Of a DNA stretch of 64,000 nt, positions 10,170 to 21,400 are shown piece after piece. A program made the translations under genes and the position numbers. Where the stretch lies: positions 61,267,062-61,331,061 of the forward strand of contig JASEVX010000007.1 of assembly GCA_031761405.1 (NCBI GenBank). Reading direction: 5' to 3'. Numbering within the stretch: position 1 is the stretch's first letter; every line of letters begins with the position of its first letter. The stretch is from Serripes groenlandicus. Taxonomy: Eukaryota > Mollusca > Bivalvia > Cardiida > Cardiidae. Under the pieces are notes generated by a model. That model saw only the letters and a program-made list of their open reading frames with translations, did not search any database and was not told the origin of the DNA.

Positions 10170-10463
10170 TTGCGTCATACGAGAGATGTAGATGGGCGTA
10201 ATACCATTTAACCCCTCCTCACCATGTTTAATGATTAATAATAGGCTGTAGCCTCATTTGTTCTACGCTAATTTGTTTTTATTTGATCCCGTTGCGGGAA
10301 GTCAATTAGGACGTTAAACAGGGCTCATGATATACGTTTAAACTGAATACTAGAGATTCAACTTGTTATTCAGGAAGTTTCTTCTCATTCTCCAATTTCT
10401 AATCAACTTACTACAAATAACTTTAGGGGTGCCAGCCACTGCGTACAAGACAATCATGACTGT

Positions 10464-10703
10464 TTAACCCTTTCCGTAACGTCATACGACAATTCTGCAG
10501 CAGACGACTTTGAACGTATTTTGTTTTGTCAAAACATAGAAAATCTCCATAATTGAATGGATAACCTATGACGAAAAGTGGAAAACATTGTGGCAAAAGG
10601 AGAAATTGCACGTTTTGTGCAATTTCTTCTTTTGTCACTATGTTTTCAAAAAACCTTCTGCTGCAGAGGCGTCCGAAAGCGTCTATATGAGGGAAAGGGT
10701 TGA
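10464..10703 (-). mobile_element. MITE-A copy, reverse
   Basis: TTAA at 10,464-10,467; the right border is TTGA. A small insertion in the left end (ccgtaacgtcatacgac) and a 5-bp duplication (tttgttttgtc) distinguish it. GCAC/GTGC hairpin. The minus-strand open frame across it is not a gene. Confidence 0.85.
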
Positions 10704-11433
10704 GACTTAACATGTTCTCAGAGTAAAATCCCCCCGAGTGATGATGTAAACTGCACGAAACAGAACATGATTTTTTGACTCATGAGTTTGAAGACATTTA
10801 TCACGCCGAGATCATCATGGCACGGCTGTCAAATAAACGCCTGATGACGTCAATGAGCTTCTAAGAATCCACAGTTATATCATTATTGCGTTTTTTTACA
10901 GAAGAGAAACACGTGTGCAACGTCACCAGTAAATGATAGCACACGAAATAGCGAACAGTGAAGGAGCAGGTTAAAGTGTGCAATACGCACGGCCTCACAA
11001 AGAGTCTTTACTGATATACCTTGTTTTATTTAGAAAATGTTTGGATCTAAATGATGCATCTGGCAAAACTTAGTAGCTGAATTACTACAGCTATGCCATG
11101 TGTTGATATTTCTTGCGAACTATAAGTAATGTTGCGGTGGTTTTTTTTTTTGCGTGCCGGGGTTGAATGTATGTAAGAAATCGTGCGGTCCAGATGGGAT
11201 ATCTTTGATATTTTAAACATAGTATTTGAGGTCGGAATGTTAACCCTGTTCCTGGTACAGATGACGTTTCACTCCTTTTCAGCAGACGACTTTATATAAT
11301 AAATATAATTTCCATGAGGAAATTGTAGAAGTTGTTTTTTCCTTGTTCTAATCCCGTTACATCGAAACTATGCTTAATTTTCTAGATGGTTTGATTTGTT
11401 CGTAAGATGTTTTCAAACTAGATAATTGTATTA
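10704..11433. other. Non-genic spacer with a MITE-B fragment
   Basis: A short MITE-B-like piece is near 11,240-11,300 ('ttaaccctgttcctggtaca', 'cagcagacgactttatataa'). Otherwise nothing is recognised. Confidence 0.4.
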
Positions 11434-11668
11434 ACGCTTTCCCACTTACATCAAATCTGCAACAGACGACTTTGAAAATATCTTGACAAAAATGTGAAAA
11501 CTTTTCATAAATCAGAGTTCAATTATTAAAAAAAAAGAACAGATATGAAAACATAGTGACAAAAGGAGAAATCGCTCATCATAAGCAATTTCTTCTTTCG
11601 TCACAATGTTTTCAAAAGTCGTCTAATGATGATGGGTCAAAATGCGTGCACAGGAGCGAAAGGGTAAA
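11434..11668 (+). mobile_element. MITE-B copy
   Basis: The left end 'ttaacgctttcccacttaca' with 'tctgcaacagacgactttga', a central stem ('aaatcgctcatcataagcaattt') and the right end 'caggagcgaaagggtaaata' are all visible. The right TTAA is mutated. Confidence 0.7.
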
Positions 11669-11959
11669 TATCATATCAAAGTAAGGTCTATTAGAGAGAG
11701 ACGTCATATGATAAGTATAACCTATTTTATTCTCTTTTTACATGAGTTGCATAACTCTGGAAATGCTTTGATAGACGTTTTTATGCTTTGCTGTCCAAAC
11801 TGAAAACATGTGTGATAAAAACCAGGCATATTTTGTCGCATTAAAACAGTAATTTATAGAACAGCTCATATTCGTATGAAATTATTTAGCTGTTTGCATA
11901 CTTTCTATATGCAAACATGTGTAAATTCGTGTTGAATACGACAGGACTCCTTGTATGTA
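11669..11959. other. Non-genic spacer
   Basis: Nothing recognised. Confidence 0.4.
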
Positions 11960-12215
11960 ATGATTAGTTGATTGGAGATGACGCCGTTTTTTCAATTGTA
12001 TTTCAGTTATATCTCGGCGACCAGTTCACCTCACGTGTTATTTCTGATTTTCCAGCACCCATGCTCCACACAACATTCTTCCCAGGCAAGTGGCTACCTT
12101 CGCACATACAGCTATTCGGCCCATTGGTGGAAGACGAAAGACGCTTGTCACAATGACCTTTGTCAATCAACTGAAAGAATAACTGGCCAAGCCGGGGTTC
12201 GAACCCACGATCATT
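11960..12215 (-). mobile_element. SINE-2 copy, reverse
   Basis: In order on the plus strand: 3' core ('gacgccgttttttcaattgt', 'tatatctcggcgaccagttc'), body ('ctccacacaacattcttccc', 'ggtggaagacgaaagacgct') and tRNA-like B box in reverse (GGGGTTCGAACCC near 12,193). The A box is lost. The two overlapping plus-strand open frames here are SINE sequence. Confidence 0.8.
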
Positions 12216-12383
12216 GATTGATTCGTGTGTAGGTATACAAGGTTATATATGACGAAGACTAATTTGGAGTCATGCTAGATAATGAAGATGTTGGACACAA
12301 TGGTTTCAAGGACATTATTTCGTTTTGATGAACTAAAATTCGCGTTCGTCTACTAGATATATACTCATTATCACGAGGATCAT

Positions 12384-12572
12384 ACCAAAGACTTTAATAA
12401 TAGTAGTAATGGCTGCCATCCTTGGTACTCAGACTTGCGGGGTTATCATTACGACTGACTGGCTGGTGTCTGGATAAATGGACCAATATAACTCGTAACT
12501 TACCCAGGAAACGCCGTGATATAACTGAAAAAATGTGGAAATTGGCGTTAAACACCAAACAACCAATGTGTA
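12384..12572 (+). mobile_element. SINE-1 copy lacking its tRNA head
   Basis: It begins at 'ataccaaagactttaataat', the junction just 3' of the head, and runs through 'gactgactggctggtgtctg' and 'ggaaacgccgtgatataact' to 'ggcgttaaacaccaaacaac'. 5' truncation is normal for target-primed reverse transcription. Confidence 0.78.
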
Positions 12573-13230
12573 CATGTTATATGTATGTAACGGGCATCTG
12601 CCTGTAAGTATTCAGTCGTATCAAAGATGGACGCTATAGTAATCGACGAATATACCCTTTGAAAAAAAAAATTCGAATTAAAAATGAAATGGCGTTTTTA
12701 TATACGGGTAGGGGTTAAACTGACCCCAATACTTGAACAAAAGAAATAAAACGAACCGTTACACTTTGTTTGCAAGCGACAGTGACTAATATAATAAGCC
12801 ATTACATCCGTAATCACTAACAACAATGCGTCTAGGCCAGCCACAGGTCGATAGAGCACAACTAGTCATAGAAACTAAGGTATTTCAAACAATAGATACA
12901 CTTGTTGCGGTTTTTGCGGTTGTGCACCATGACTACGTTCTGTTGATGAACAAAGAATTTCTTTTTTCTTTGTTCCTGAACCAGAGAACCTTGCGTAAAA
13001 AAAAAATCAGTCATCTATTCAACAATATGGATCGGCTACTTCTTTTAAGTACCCACAACATAGGTTTTAAGGGTAAAATAAGGATTTTAGAACAAGAAAT
13101 ACGAATCTTATAGATCTAGGGCTCTGGTGCCAGAGCTATTGCGAGTAAAGTCTCCATTGGGCGAGGTCATTCCTGAAGATGATTCTAGGAAGAAATGTAG
13201 ATGTTATTCACTATGTTGTTTGTATTGTTA
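12573..13230. other. Non-genic spacer
   Basis: Contains the diverged half of the inverted repeat described at 10,092-10,169 (about 13,029-13,100). The open frame 12,826-13,113 has no recognisable domain and runs into that repeat. Confidence 0.4.
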
Positions 13231-13231
13231 G

Positions 13232-13273
<42 letters not shown>

Positions 13274-13525
13274 ATTTGGTGTTTAACGCCGCCTTCAACA
13301 ATTGTTCAGTTATATCACGGCGTTTCCTGGGTAAGTTACCAGTACTACTGGCCCATTTATCCTGACATCAGCCAGTCAGACGTAATGCTAACCCTACAAA
13401 CTTGAGCGTCAAGGAGGGTATACATTACTACTTGTTAAAGTCTTTGTTATGACTCGATCAAGAGTACAACCGGCGACCTCCCTCACCCGAGGCAGTCGCC
13501 CTACCACTACACCATCAAGGCGGTA
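13231..13525 (-). mobile_element. SINE-1, near full length, reverse
   Basis: The plus strand begins with the tail as (TTGA)n (about 11 units, 13,231-13,273), followed by 'ggtgtttaacgccgccttca', 'tatcacggcgtttcctgggt' and 'ccagtcagacgtaatgctaa'. The tRNA head in reverse ('gcagtcgccctaccactaca') ends at 'atcaaggcggt'. The B box is degenerate (actcgatcaag), so this copy is probably inactive. Confidence 0.85.
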
Positions 13526-13552
13526 CCCGCCGTGATATAACAGTCTCGTAAG

Positions 13553-13727
13553 AAATTGATTGATTGTTTGATTTGTTTTCGCCGCTTTCAACAATGTTTC
13601 AGTTATATCACGGCGTTTCCTGGGTAAGTTACCCGTTCTACTGGTCCATTTATCCTGACACCAGCCAGTCAGTCGCTAATGCTAACCCCGCAAAGCTGAG
13701 CGCCTAGGAGGAAAACCACTTCTACCA
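13553..13727 (-). mobile_element. SINE-1 copy, 5'-truncated, reverse
   Basis: Second of three reverse SINE-1 copies in a row. A short TTGATTGATTG tail and full core are present up to 'caaagctgagcgcctaggag'; the head is missing. Confidence 0.8.
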
Positions 13728-13741
13728 TTTTTAAAAAGTGT

Positions 13742-13905
13742 TTGTTTAATGTGTTTTACGTCGCGTACAACATTGCGTAAGTTACATCACGGTGTTTCCT
13801 GGGTTTCAGTAGTACTGGTCCATTTATCCTGGCACCTGCGAATCCGTCATAATGCTAACCCCCAATCCCTGAGCGCCCGTGATGAAAAGCAATCACTGGT
13901 GACAT
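13742..13905 (-). mobile_element. SINE-1 copy, 5'-truncated and diverged, reverse
   Basis: Third consecutive reverse copy: 'gtgttttacgtcgcgtacaa', 'tacatcacggtgtttcctgg', 'tccatttatcctggcacctg'. It has no tail and is the most diverged of the three, hence probably the oldest. Confidence 0.75.
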
Positions 13906-13974
13906 ACACAGGAAAAACAGTTATATAACTGTATACTTGTATACCTTTCATTTAAAGAGATTTTTCATTTGTTT

Positions 13975-14035
13975 TTACCCAGATGCTTTCAAAGACGTCT
14001 GCTGGTGATTTGTCGTATGTAGGAAAAGAGTTAAG
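13975..14035 (+). mobile_element. MITE-B right-end fragment
   Basis: 'tcaaagacgtctgctggtga' and 'gtatgtaggaaaagagttaa' match the MITE-B right terminus only. Confidence 0.45.
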
Positions 14036-14147
14036 ACGTATATGTCCCACGCAACTAAAAGTGACTAATCGTTCTCGTAATGTTTTGTAAATGAAAAATA
14101 AATGTTATAAATAAAAGTGCGAATTGTCATTTTCAGCACATTCCAAG

Positions 14148-14270
14148 CGGATTTGTCAGTCTCTAAATGGACCAAAAGTACTGGTAACGCACCCAGGAAA
14201 CGCCATGATATAGCTGAACAATTGTTGAGAGTGGCGTAAATAACCACATAAACAATCGACCATCTCTTAA
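14148..14270 (+). mobile_element. SINE-1 3' fragment
   Basis: 'aaatggaccaaaagtactgg', 'caggaaacgccatgatatag' and 'gagagtggcgtaaataacca' identify the 3' half, with a decayed tail. Confidence 0.75.
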
Positions 14271-14276
14271 CCCTTT

Positions 14277-14498
14277 CCCTCATACGACAATTCTGCAGCA
14301 GACGACTTTGAACATATTTTGTCAAAAAATAGAAAAATCTCTATAATTAAATAGATAACCTATGACTAAAAGAGGAAAACATTGTGGAAAAAGGGAGAAA
14401 TTGCTCGTTTTGAGCAATTTCTTCTTTTGTCACTATGTTTTCAAAAAGCCGTCTGCTGCAGAGGCGTCAGAAAGCGTCTGTATGAGGGAAAGGGTTAA
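14277..14498 (-). mobile_element. MITE-A copy, reverse
   Basis: Intact TTAA at 14,277-14,280 and 14,495-14,498 and near-consensus ends. GCTC/GAGC hairpin. One of the best-preserved copies. Confidence 0.9.
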
Positions 14499-14658
14499 TC
14501 ATACCAGAAACAGGACCTCGTTCATCAGTTGTCGCATATCTATCTATGAGTGTCATATTATCCGGTTTGATATCATTTAAAAGTTAGATTGGCGAACAGA
14601 GAGTGGGGAGCGATTCTTCTAGTTATTTGGTAATATAATTCATTCATGTCTATATACA

Positions 14659-14934
14659 CCTTCTCGGTGGTGTGGTGGTAGAACGTGCGCCTCGGATGCG
14701 GGGTGTCACGAGTTCGATCCCCGGTCGGGTCATACCAAATACTATAGCAATTGTAATAAAGGCTGCCCTTCTTGGCTAAGGGTTGCGGGGTTAGCATTAC
14801 GACTGACTGACTGGCTGGTGTCAGGATTAATTGACCAAAAGCACTGGTAACCTACCCAGTTAACGCCGTGGTTTAACTGAAATAATGTTGAAAGCGACGT
14901 AAATCACCAAACAATCAATCAATCAATCAATCAG
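14659..14934 (+). mobile_element. SINE-1, complete, with target-site duplication
   Basis: Perfect 11-bp duplication GTCTATATACA at 14,648-14,658 and 14,935-14,945. The tRNA-like head has an A box (tggtggtagaacgtgcg) and a B box GAGTTCGATCC at 14,710-14,720. The body follows as in the 4,781 copy, ending in (AATC)n. With both promoter boxes and the tail intact, this is the best candidate in the window for a recently mobile copy. Confidence 0.92.
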
Positions 14935-14945
14935 GTCTATATACA

Positions 14946-16228
14946 TATACCATCAAGGCGAAAAGTGAAGTCTCTGGTTATATTGTGGGGGAATTCACAG
15001 GCTCATCCATGTCTTAACTGTACGCAGATGTAATATGACCCAAAGTCGCGGCGGGAAATGGGCTATTACTAGTCAATTACAGGAAATTTCGACTCGATAA
15101 CTTGATACACGACGTTTCCTAGGCCGATCATGCTAAGCGTCGTACTACTTACTAATAGGTATAGACGCGGTTGAAACCATGATCTATGTACATTTACGAT
15201 CGGTTGAATCTGAAGATCCGCCTGTGCAACCATGCAATCTGGTCAGGAACTTGATCATCTTTATTTTTCGGTCGTTTAAGATTTTTGAAAAAAGTTTTCT
15301 TGAACGTGTAAACTTATAATACACACCTGCATCAGTATGTAGCGTGTGCAAAATACGCACCACCATCAGTATGTAGCGTGTGCAAAATACAACGAGTCGT
15401 CATTACGTTAAACATGCGATAAGGTCGCTTTTCGTGTGACGCAGACAAATCAAACAGGACAATCCTTTACCAGGAAACAACGCAGGAACATGATCCTTAA
15501 GTGTGACGTATGCCCATAATCCTTTCCGACATACAATAAACGGGCAGCAGTCGAGCTTGAACTCATTTTTAGGCAAACATAAATTATTATGGAAAATCTT
15601 TATAAATATAAGTATAATTATAAGTAGGTGCCGCAATTGTTTCGAAAGGAGAAATTGCTCCTTTTGCAACAATGTTTTCAAAAAGGCATCTGCTGTAGAT
15701 GCGTCTAATACGTTTGTATATCGGAAAGAGGTAACCCGCCCACTTACATAATAATGCTGATGCAGATTTATGCAAAATATAGAAATTTGGAAAAGGTTAT
15801 ATTAAGAGATAATATTGGTTACCCCGTTCAGTGATGGATTTTTAAAATGGATGAGTCAAACGTCAATAATTCTATGAATATCACGATAACACGGTGCATA
15901 AGAGCCATCCAACAGTTCTCGTGTAGACCCTGGCCAGACGGTGTGCAGAATCGCCGACTGGCCTGGCTGATTTATACTGGTGTGTACACAGGCTTCACAC
16001 AATCCGTTTAAGCCAGGTGCGTGCCGAGGCATACGGAAATGAGTACCATTCGTCCGGAAAGGTAATAACAATGCATTTAAAAAGGAAGGCGTAGATTTTG
16101 TCCGAAAGTGTCAATAAATCTACATGTTGACATATTGCTAGTTTGTGTTTTCTGTATGACCAAACAGACCATTTGGGTTAACCATATATGTAATGTAGGA
16201 TTTCAAAATGTTCTCTAATGACGTCCAC
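14946..16228. other. Non-genic spacer with MITE-B remnant
   Basis: A MITE-B remnant spans about 15,625-15,736 ('gaaaggagaaattgctcctt', 'catctgctgtagatgcgtct'). A 25-bp direct repeat ('catcagtatgtagcgtgtgc' plus 'aaaat') occurs at about 15,330 and 15,363. No gene is recognised in the remainder. Confidence 0.45.
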
Positions 16229-16236
16229 CCACGGTA

Positions 16237-16538
16237 GCCGAGCCCCGGTAGCTCAGTCGGTGACTACACGGGCTGTCAATCCAGGGGTTATGAGTTCGAA
16301 CCCGAGCTGAGCCAACATTCTTCCGACGTTTGACCAAAGTCACCGTGACAAGCGCCATTCGTCTTCCACAAATTGGCTTACAGTCTATGTGGAAAAACAG
16401 TCACTGTTCCTTGGAAAGTTTTGTGTGTGGAGAACTGGTGTGTGCAAGCCAGGAAATACATGAGTAGGTGAGCTGGCCGCCGTGATATGACTGAATGTTT
16501 TTTTAAAACGGCGTTTAACCCCTATCGATCAATAATTC

Positions 16539-16572
<34 letters not shown>

Positions 16573-16576
16573 CCAT
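16237..16576 (+). mobile_element. SINE-2, complete, with target-site duplication
   Basis: The reference copy for SINE-2 (340 bp). CCACGGTA flanks it at 16,229-16,236 and 16,577-16,584. The head resembles a tRNA, with A box GGTAGCTCAGTCGGTGACTA (from 16,247) and B box GAGTTCGAACCC (16,292-16,303). The body includes 'gtttgaccaaagtcaccgtg' and 'gtgtgtggagaactggtgtg'. The 3' part ('ggccgccgtgatatgactga', 'aacggcgtttaacccc') is shared with SINE-1, so both families probably use the same LINE machinery. AATC tail. Confidence 0.9.
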
Positions 16577-16584
16577 CCACGGTA

Positions 16585-16860
16585 TCATTTATGGTTATTT
16601 ATAAAATATTTTATTTTAAATGACGGTGTTAAAGTCATCACCTTGATCTAGATGAGTGTTGATGACATCTCAGCAACAAACAAACCTTTGGAAACAAACT
16701 GTACAAATATATATATTTGAAATGAATTGACTGGGAACACGCGTATACTTCTATTGTGAATAGGCAGACACGATATTATCGTGAATGTTCGTTGATCCAC
16801 GTCCAGCCATGTACACGAACCCACAATACATAGTTCCCAGAACTCCAATACTTATCTCTC
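16585..16860. other. Non-genic spacer
   Basis: Nothing recognised beyond a short AT-rich stretch. Confidence 0.4.
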
Positions 16861-17067
16861 CTGTCTGCCACAGGCACTATTGAGGTTTTTGCAAACAATG
16901 CTGATTTCAGGTGAGTCAGCTCCTAACGAGCTGTCTCACCTGAAATCAGCATTGTTTGCCTTTTAGTTACCAAAATAGTCCAAAACTTTCATAAATTGAA
17001 GAATGGACACACCCGATTTTGAACATGGAAGAGTCTACTTTAAACAATTCGGCGCTGAAAGAGTTAA
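16861..17067. mobile_element. MITE-E copy with intact long stem
   Basis: A near-perfect hairpin occupies 16,891-16,959: GCAAACAATGCTGATTTCAG and its reverse complement CTGAAATCAGCATTGTTTGC flank a GAGTCAGCTCctaacGAGCTG centre. The right part ('cccgattttgaacatggaag') ends 'ggcgctgaaagagttaa', mirroring the left terminus. Best copy of the family in the window. Confidence 0.75.
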
Positions 17068-17494
17068 GCACATATGATGAGCAATAAAATACAATACAAA
17101 AAGTGCGTTTCAATTGACCTTTAACAGATTATATTAACAAAAACGTGACGATTAGGAAAACACAACGGAATTGGAGTTTGACAACCATAGTTCGATGATG
17201 CAGTTTGTACGATCTAATATATCGACTTCTCTATTAAATTATTTGTTTAATTTAATTATATTTGATAAAATGGCTGCCAGATGAGGTTAATATTGTAGTT
17301 GTGGGAACTCAATCGGAATACCTCGTTGATGAATACCTTCACCGATGCTGATGGGTGGCGGAATTACCCGAGGAGTTCCGATTGCTGGGAACTATGTATT
17401 GGTGCATGCGCTCCTCCAGTGTCAACTAATCTTCACCATATCGATCATGATGAGTAACACCTCCTTTTCCCTAAATGTTTTCTTTCTTCTTCAA
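17068..17494. other. Non-genic spacer
   Basis: Nothing recognised; the 62-codon open frame at 17,345-17,533 runs into the SINE-3 insertion and has no domain. Confidence 0.4.
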
Positions 17495-17508
17495 ATTCAA
17501 AACCATAC

Positions 17509-17593
17509 AGGGAACATGAATAATACAATTTAAATGCGCGCTAAATGACCTTAGCTGTCGATGCGCCATAAAACAATATACATTCATTCATTC
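17509..17593 (+). mobile_element. SINE-3, 5'-truncated, with target-site duplication
   Basis: A 14-bp duplication ATTCAAAACCATAC at 17,495-17,508 and 17,594-17,607 brackets 85 bp. The insert contains 'gcgcgctaaatgaccttagc' and 'gatgcgccataaaacaatat' and ends in an (ATTC)n tail. The longer copy at 47,638 shares this 3' end. Bona fide retroposition, although the head is absent. Confidence 0.85.
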
Positions 17594-17607
17594 ATTCAAA
17601 ACCATAC

Positions 17608-18051
17608 TTCCAAAATGTCAATACAGTACGTTATTTTCATCTCATATTAAACAGTTTAATGTAAATGGTAAATGGACCCCCCTCTTCTGTTATATCCCCC
17701 ATGGAGCGATCACCTTACATTATAAACAAGTTTGTAACAAGGATTGGGTGTTTATGTTTTTCTTGAATAATTTATGGTTGGAAAACAAAAACAATTGTAC
17801 TTTAAAGTTTGACGAAGAGGCGTGTACTTTGTAACAATTAAACAAACACATACTTATTTTTCCAGTTTTATCTCGGAAATGATAAAAACGGTTCAACACC
17901 CCAAATATTTGCTTTGGAAATATTTTAGGAAATGAAGTGGATATTGTAAATGCAATTTCTATTTTGACAATGTATTGAAAATTGCGGTAAGCATAAACAA
18001 CTGCTCATTTTCTTATCTTTTCCACAACATTTTGTTTTTAAGATGTGCGCT
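17608..18051. other. Non-genic spacer
   Basis: Nothing recognised. Confidence 0.4.
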
Positions 18052-18269
18052 TTAACGCTTTCCCCAAAACGAACAAATCTGCAGCAGACGACTTTGAAAA
18101 GATATAGAAACAATATGGAAAACCTTTATTACTTTAAGTATTAATACTGAAAGGAGAAAAAAAAACATTGCGACTAAATGAGGTATTACTCATCATGAGC
18201 ATTTTCTACTTTTGCCACATTATTTTCAAAAGTCGTCTGCTGCAAATGCGTCAAGATGGAAAGGATTAA
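18052..18269 (+). mobile_element. MITE-B copy with TTAA borders
   Basis: TTAA at 18,052-18,055 and 18,266-18,269. 'aatctgcagcagacgacttt' and 'aaaagtcgtctgctgcaaat' are inverted sub-ends, and the central stem is 'ttactcatcatgagcatttt'. It shows that MITE-B uses the same target as MITE-A. It lies 100 bp outside the large Foldback-like element. Confidence 0.75.
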
Positions 18270-18368
18270 CAGTCTCGAAGGTCGTCTGTCTTCAATAAAA
18301 ACCTGTTTACGAAAACATAAAAATACAACAACAGTTACCATGAGTTAGTTACATGATGGGAAAGAGTC

Positions 18369-18377
18369 CCCATTCAT
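18369..18377. repeat. Left 9-bp target-site duplication (CCCATTCAT)
   Basis: Identical to 39,635-39,643, immediately outside the opposite terminus. The duplication cannot be extended in either direction, so it fixes both ends of the 21-kb element. Confidence 0.9.
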
Positions 18378-18435
18378 AGGTGTGTGAAGTTAGCGCGTAG
18401 ATCGTAGATCGTAGCTCAACCAAAAATGTAATTGG
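18378..18435 (+). repeat. Left terminal inverted repeat
   Basis: Unique 20-bp tip (AGGTGTGTGAAGTTAGCGCG), then three TAGATCG/ATCGTAG-type heptamers, then GCTCAACC and an A5 run leading to TGTAATTGG. It merges into the 53-bp array. The non-repetitive tip is the most likely recognition site for a trans-acting transposase. Confidence 0.88.
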
Positions 18436-21400
18436 TTGTGCTGGGTCGTAGATCGTAGCTCAACCACTTAAAAACATTCAGAATTGGTTGTGCTGGGTCG
18501 TAGATCGTAGCTCAACCATTTTAAAAAGATTGCGAATTGGTTGTGCTGGGTCGTAGATCGTAGCTCAACCATTTTAAAAACATTGCGAATTGGTTGTGCT
18601 GGGTCGTAGATCGTAGCTCAACCATTTTAAAAAGATTGCGAATTGGTTGTGCTGGGTCGTAGATCGTAGCTCAACCATTTTAAAAACATTGCAAATTGGT
18701 TGTGCTGGGTCGTAGATCGTAGCTCAACCACTTAAAAACATTCAGAATTGGTTGTGCTGGGTCGTAGATCGTAGCTCAACCATTTTAAAAAGATTGCGAA
18801 TTGGTTGTGCTGGGTCGTAGATCGTAGCTCAACCATTTTAAAAACATTGCGAATTGGTTGTGCTGGGTCGTAGATCGTAGCTCAACCATTTTAAAAAGAT
18901 TGCGAATTGGTTGTGCTGGGTCGTAGATCGTAGCTCAACCATTTTAAAAACATTGCAAATTGGTTGTGCTGGGTCGTAGATCGTAGCTCAACCACTTAAA
19001 AACATTCAGAATTGGTTGTGCTGGGTCGTAGATCGTAGCTCAACCATTTTAAAAAGATTGCGAATTGGTTGTGCTGGGTCGTAGATCGTAGCTCAACCAT
19101 TTTAAAAACATTGCGAATTGGTTGTGCTGGGTCGTAGATCGTAGCTCAACCACTACAAAAACATTGAGAATTGGTTGTGCTGGGTCGTAGATCGTAGCTC
19201 AACCATTTTAAAAACATTGCGAATTGGTTGTGCTGGGTCGTAGATCGTAGCTCAACCACTTAAAAACATTCAGAATTGGTTGTGCTGGGTCGTAGATCGT
19301 AGCTCAACCATTTTAAAAAGATTGCGAATTGGTTGTGCTGGGTCGTAGATCGTAGCTCAACCACTACAAAAACATTCAGAATTGGTTGAGCTGGGTCGTA
19401 GATCGTAGCTCAACCATTTTAAAAACATTGCAAATTGGTTGTGCTGGGTCGTAGATCGTAGCTCAACCACTTAAAAACATTCAGAATTGGTTGTGCTGGG
19501 TCGTAGATCGTAGCTCAACCATTTTAAAAAGATTGCGAATTGGTTGTGCTGGGTCGTAGATCGTAGCTCAACCACTACAAAAGCATTCAGAATTGGTTGA
19601 GCTGGGTCGTAGATCGTAGCTCAACCATTTTAAAAACAGTGCGAATTGGTTGTGCTGGGTCGTAGATCGTAGCTCAACCACTTAAAAACATTCAGAATTG
19701 GTTGTGCTGGGTCGTAGATCGTAGCTCAACCATTTTAAAAAGATTGCGAATTGGTTGTGCTGGATCGTAGATCGTAGCTCAACCATTTTAAAAACATTGC
19801 GAATTGGTTGTGCTGGGTCGTAGATCGTAGCTCAACCATTTTAAAAAGATTGCGAATTGGTTGTGCTGGGTCGTAGATCGTAGCTCAACCATTTTAAAAA
19901 CATTGCAAATTGGTTGTGCTGGGTCGTAGATCGTAGCTCAACCATTTTAAAAACATTGCGAATTGGTTGTGCTGGGTCGTAGATCGTAGCTCAACCATTT
20001 TAAAAACATTGCAAATTGGTTGTGCTGGGTCGTAGATCGTAGCTCAACCACTTAAAAACATTCAGAATTGGTTGTGCTGGGTCGTAGATCGTAGCTCAAC
20101 CATTTTAAAAAGATTGCGAATTGGTTGTGCTGGGTCGTAGATCGTAGCTCAACCACTACAAAAGCATTCAGAATTGGTTGAGCTGGGTCGTAGATCGTAG
20201 CTCAACCATTTTAAAAACAGTGCGAATTGGTTGTGCTGGGTCGTAGATCGTAGCTCAACCACTTAAAAACATTCAGAATTGGTTGTGCTGGGTCGTAGAT
20301 CGTAGCTCAACCATTTTAAAAAGATTGCGAATTGGTTGTGCTGGATCGTAGATCGTAGCTCAACCATTTTAAAAACATTGCGAATTGGTTGTGCTGGGTC
20401 GTAGATCGTAGCTCAACCATTTTAAAAAGATTGCGAATTGGTTGTGCTGGGTCGTAGATCGTAGCTCAACCATTTTAAAAACATTGCAAATTGGTTGTGC
20501 TGGGTCGTAGATCGTAGCTCAACCATTTTAAAAACATTGCGAATTGGTTGTGCTGGGTCGTAGATCGTAGCTCAACCACTTAAAAACATTCAGAATTGGT
20601 TGTGCTGGGTCGTAGATCGTAGCTCAACCATTTTAAAAACATTGCGAATTGGTTGTGCTGGGTCGTAGATCGTAGCTCAACCACTTAAAAACATTCAGAA
20701 TTGGTTGTGCTGGGTCGTAGATCGTAGCTCAACCATTTTAAAAAGATTGCGAATTGGTTGTGCTGGGTCGTAGATCGTAGCTCAACCACTACAAAAACAT
20801 TCAGAATTGGTTGAGCTGGGTCGTAGATCGTAGCTCAACCATTTTAAAAACATTGCAAATTGGTTGTGCTGGGTCGTAGATCGTAGCTCAACCACTTAAA
20901 AACATTCAGAATTGGTTGTGCTGGGTCGTAGATCGTAGCTCAACCATTTTAAAAACATTGCGAATTGGTTGTGCTGGGTCGTAGATCGTAGCTCAACCAC
21001 TACAAAAACATTCAGAATTGGTTGTGCTGGGTCGTAGATCGTAGCTCAACCATTTTAAAAACATTGCAAATTGGTTGTGCTGGGTCGTAGATCGTAGCTC
21101 AACCATTTTAAAAACATTGCGAATTGGTTGTGCTGGGTCGTAGATCGTAGCTCAACCACTTTAAAAACATTGCGAATTGGTTGTGCTGGGTCGTAGATCG
21201 TAGCTCAACCACTACAAAAACATTCAGAATTGGTTGAGCTGGGTCGTAGATCGTAGCTCAACCATTTTAAAAACATTGCGAATTGGTTGTGCTGGGTCGT
21301 AGATCGTAGCTCAACCACTACAAAAACATTCAGAATTGGTTGTGCTGGGTCGTAGATCGTAGCTCAACCACTTAAAAACATTGCGAATTGGTTGTGCTGG

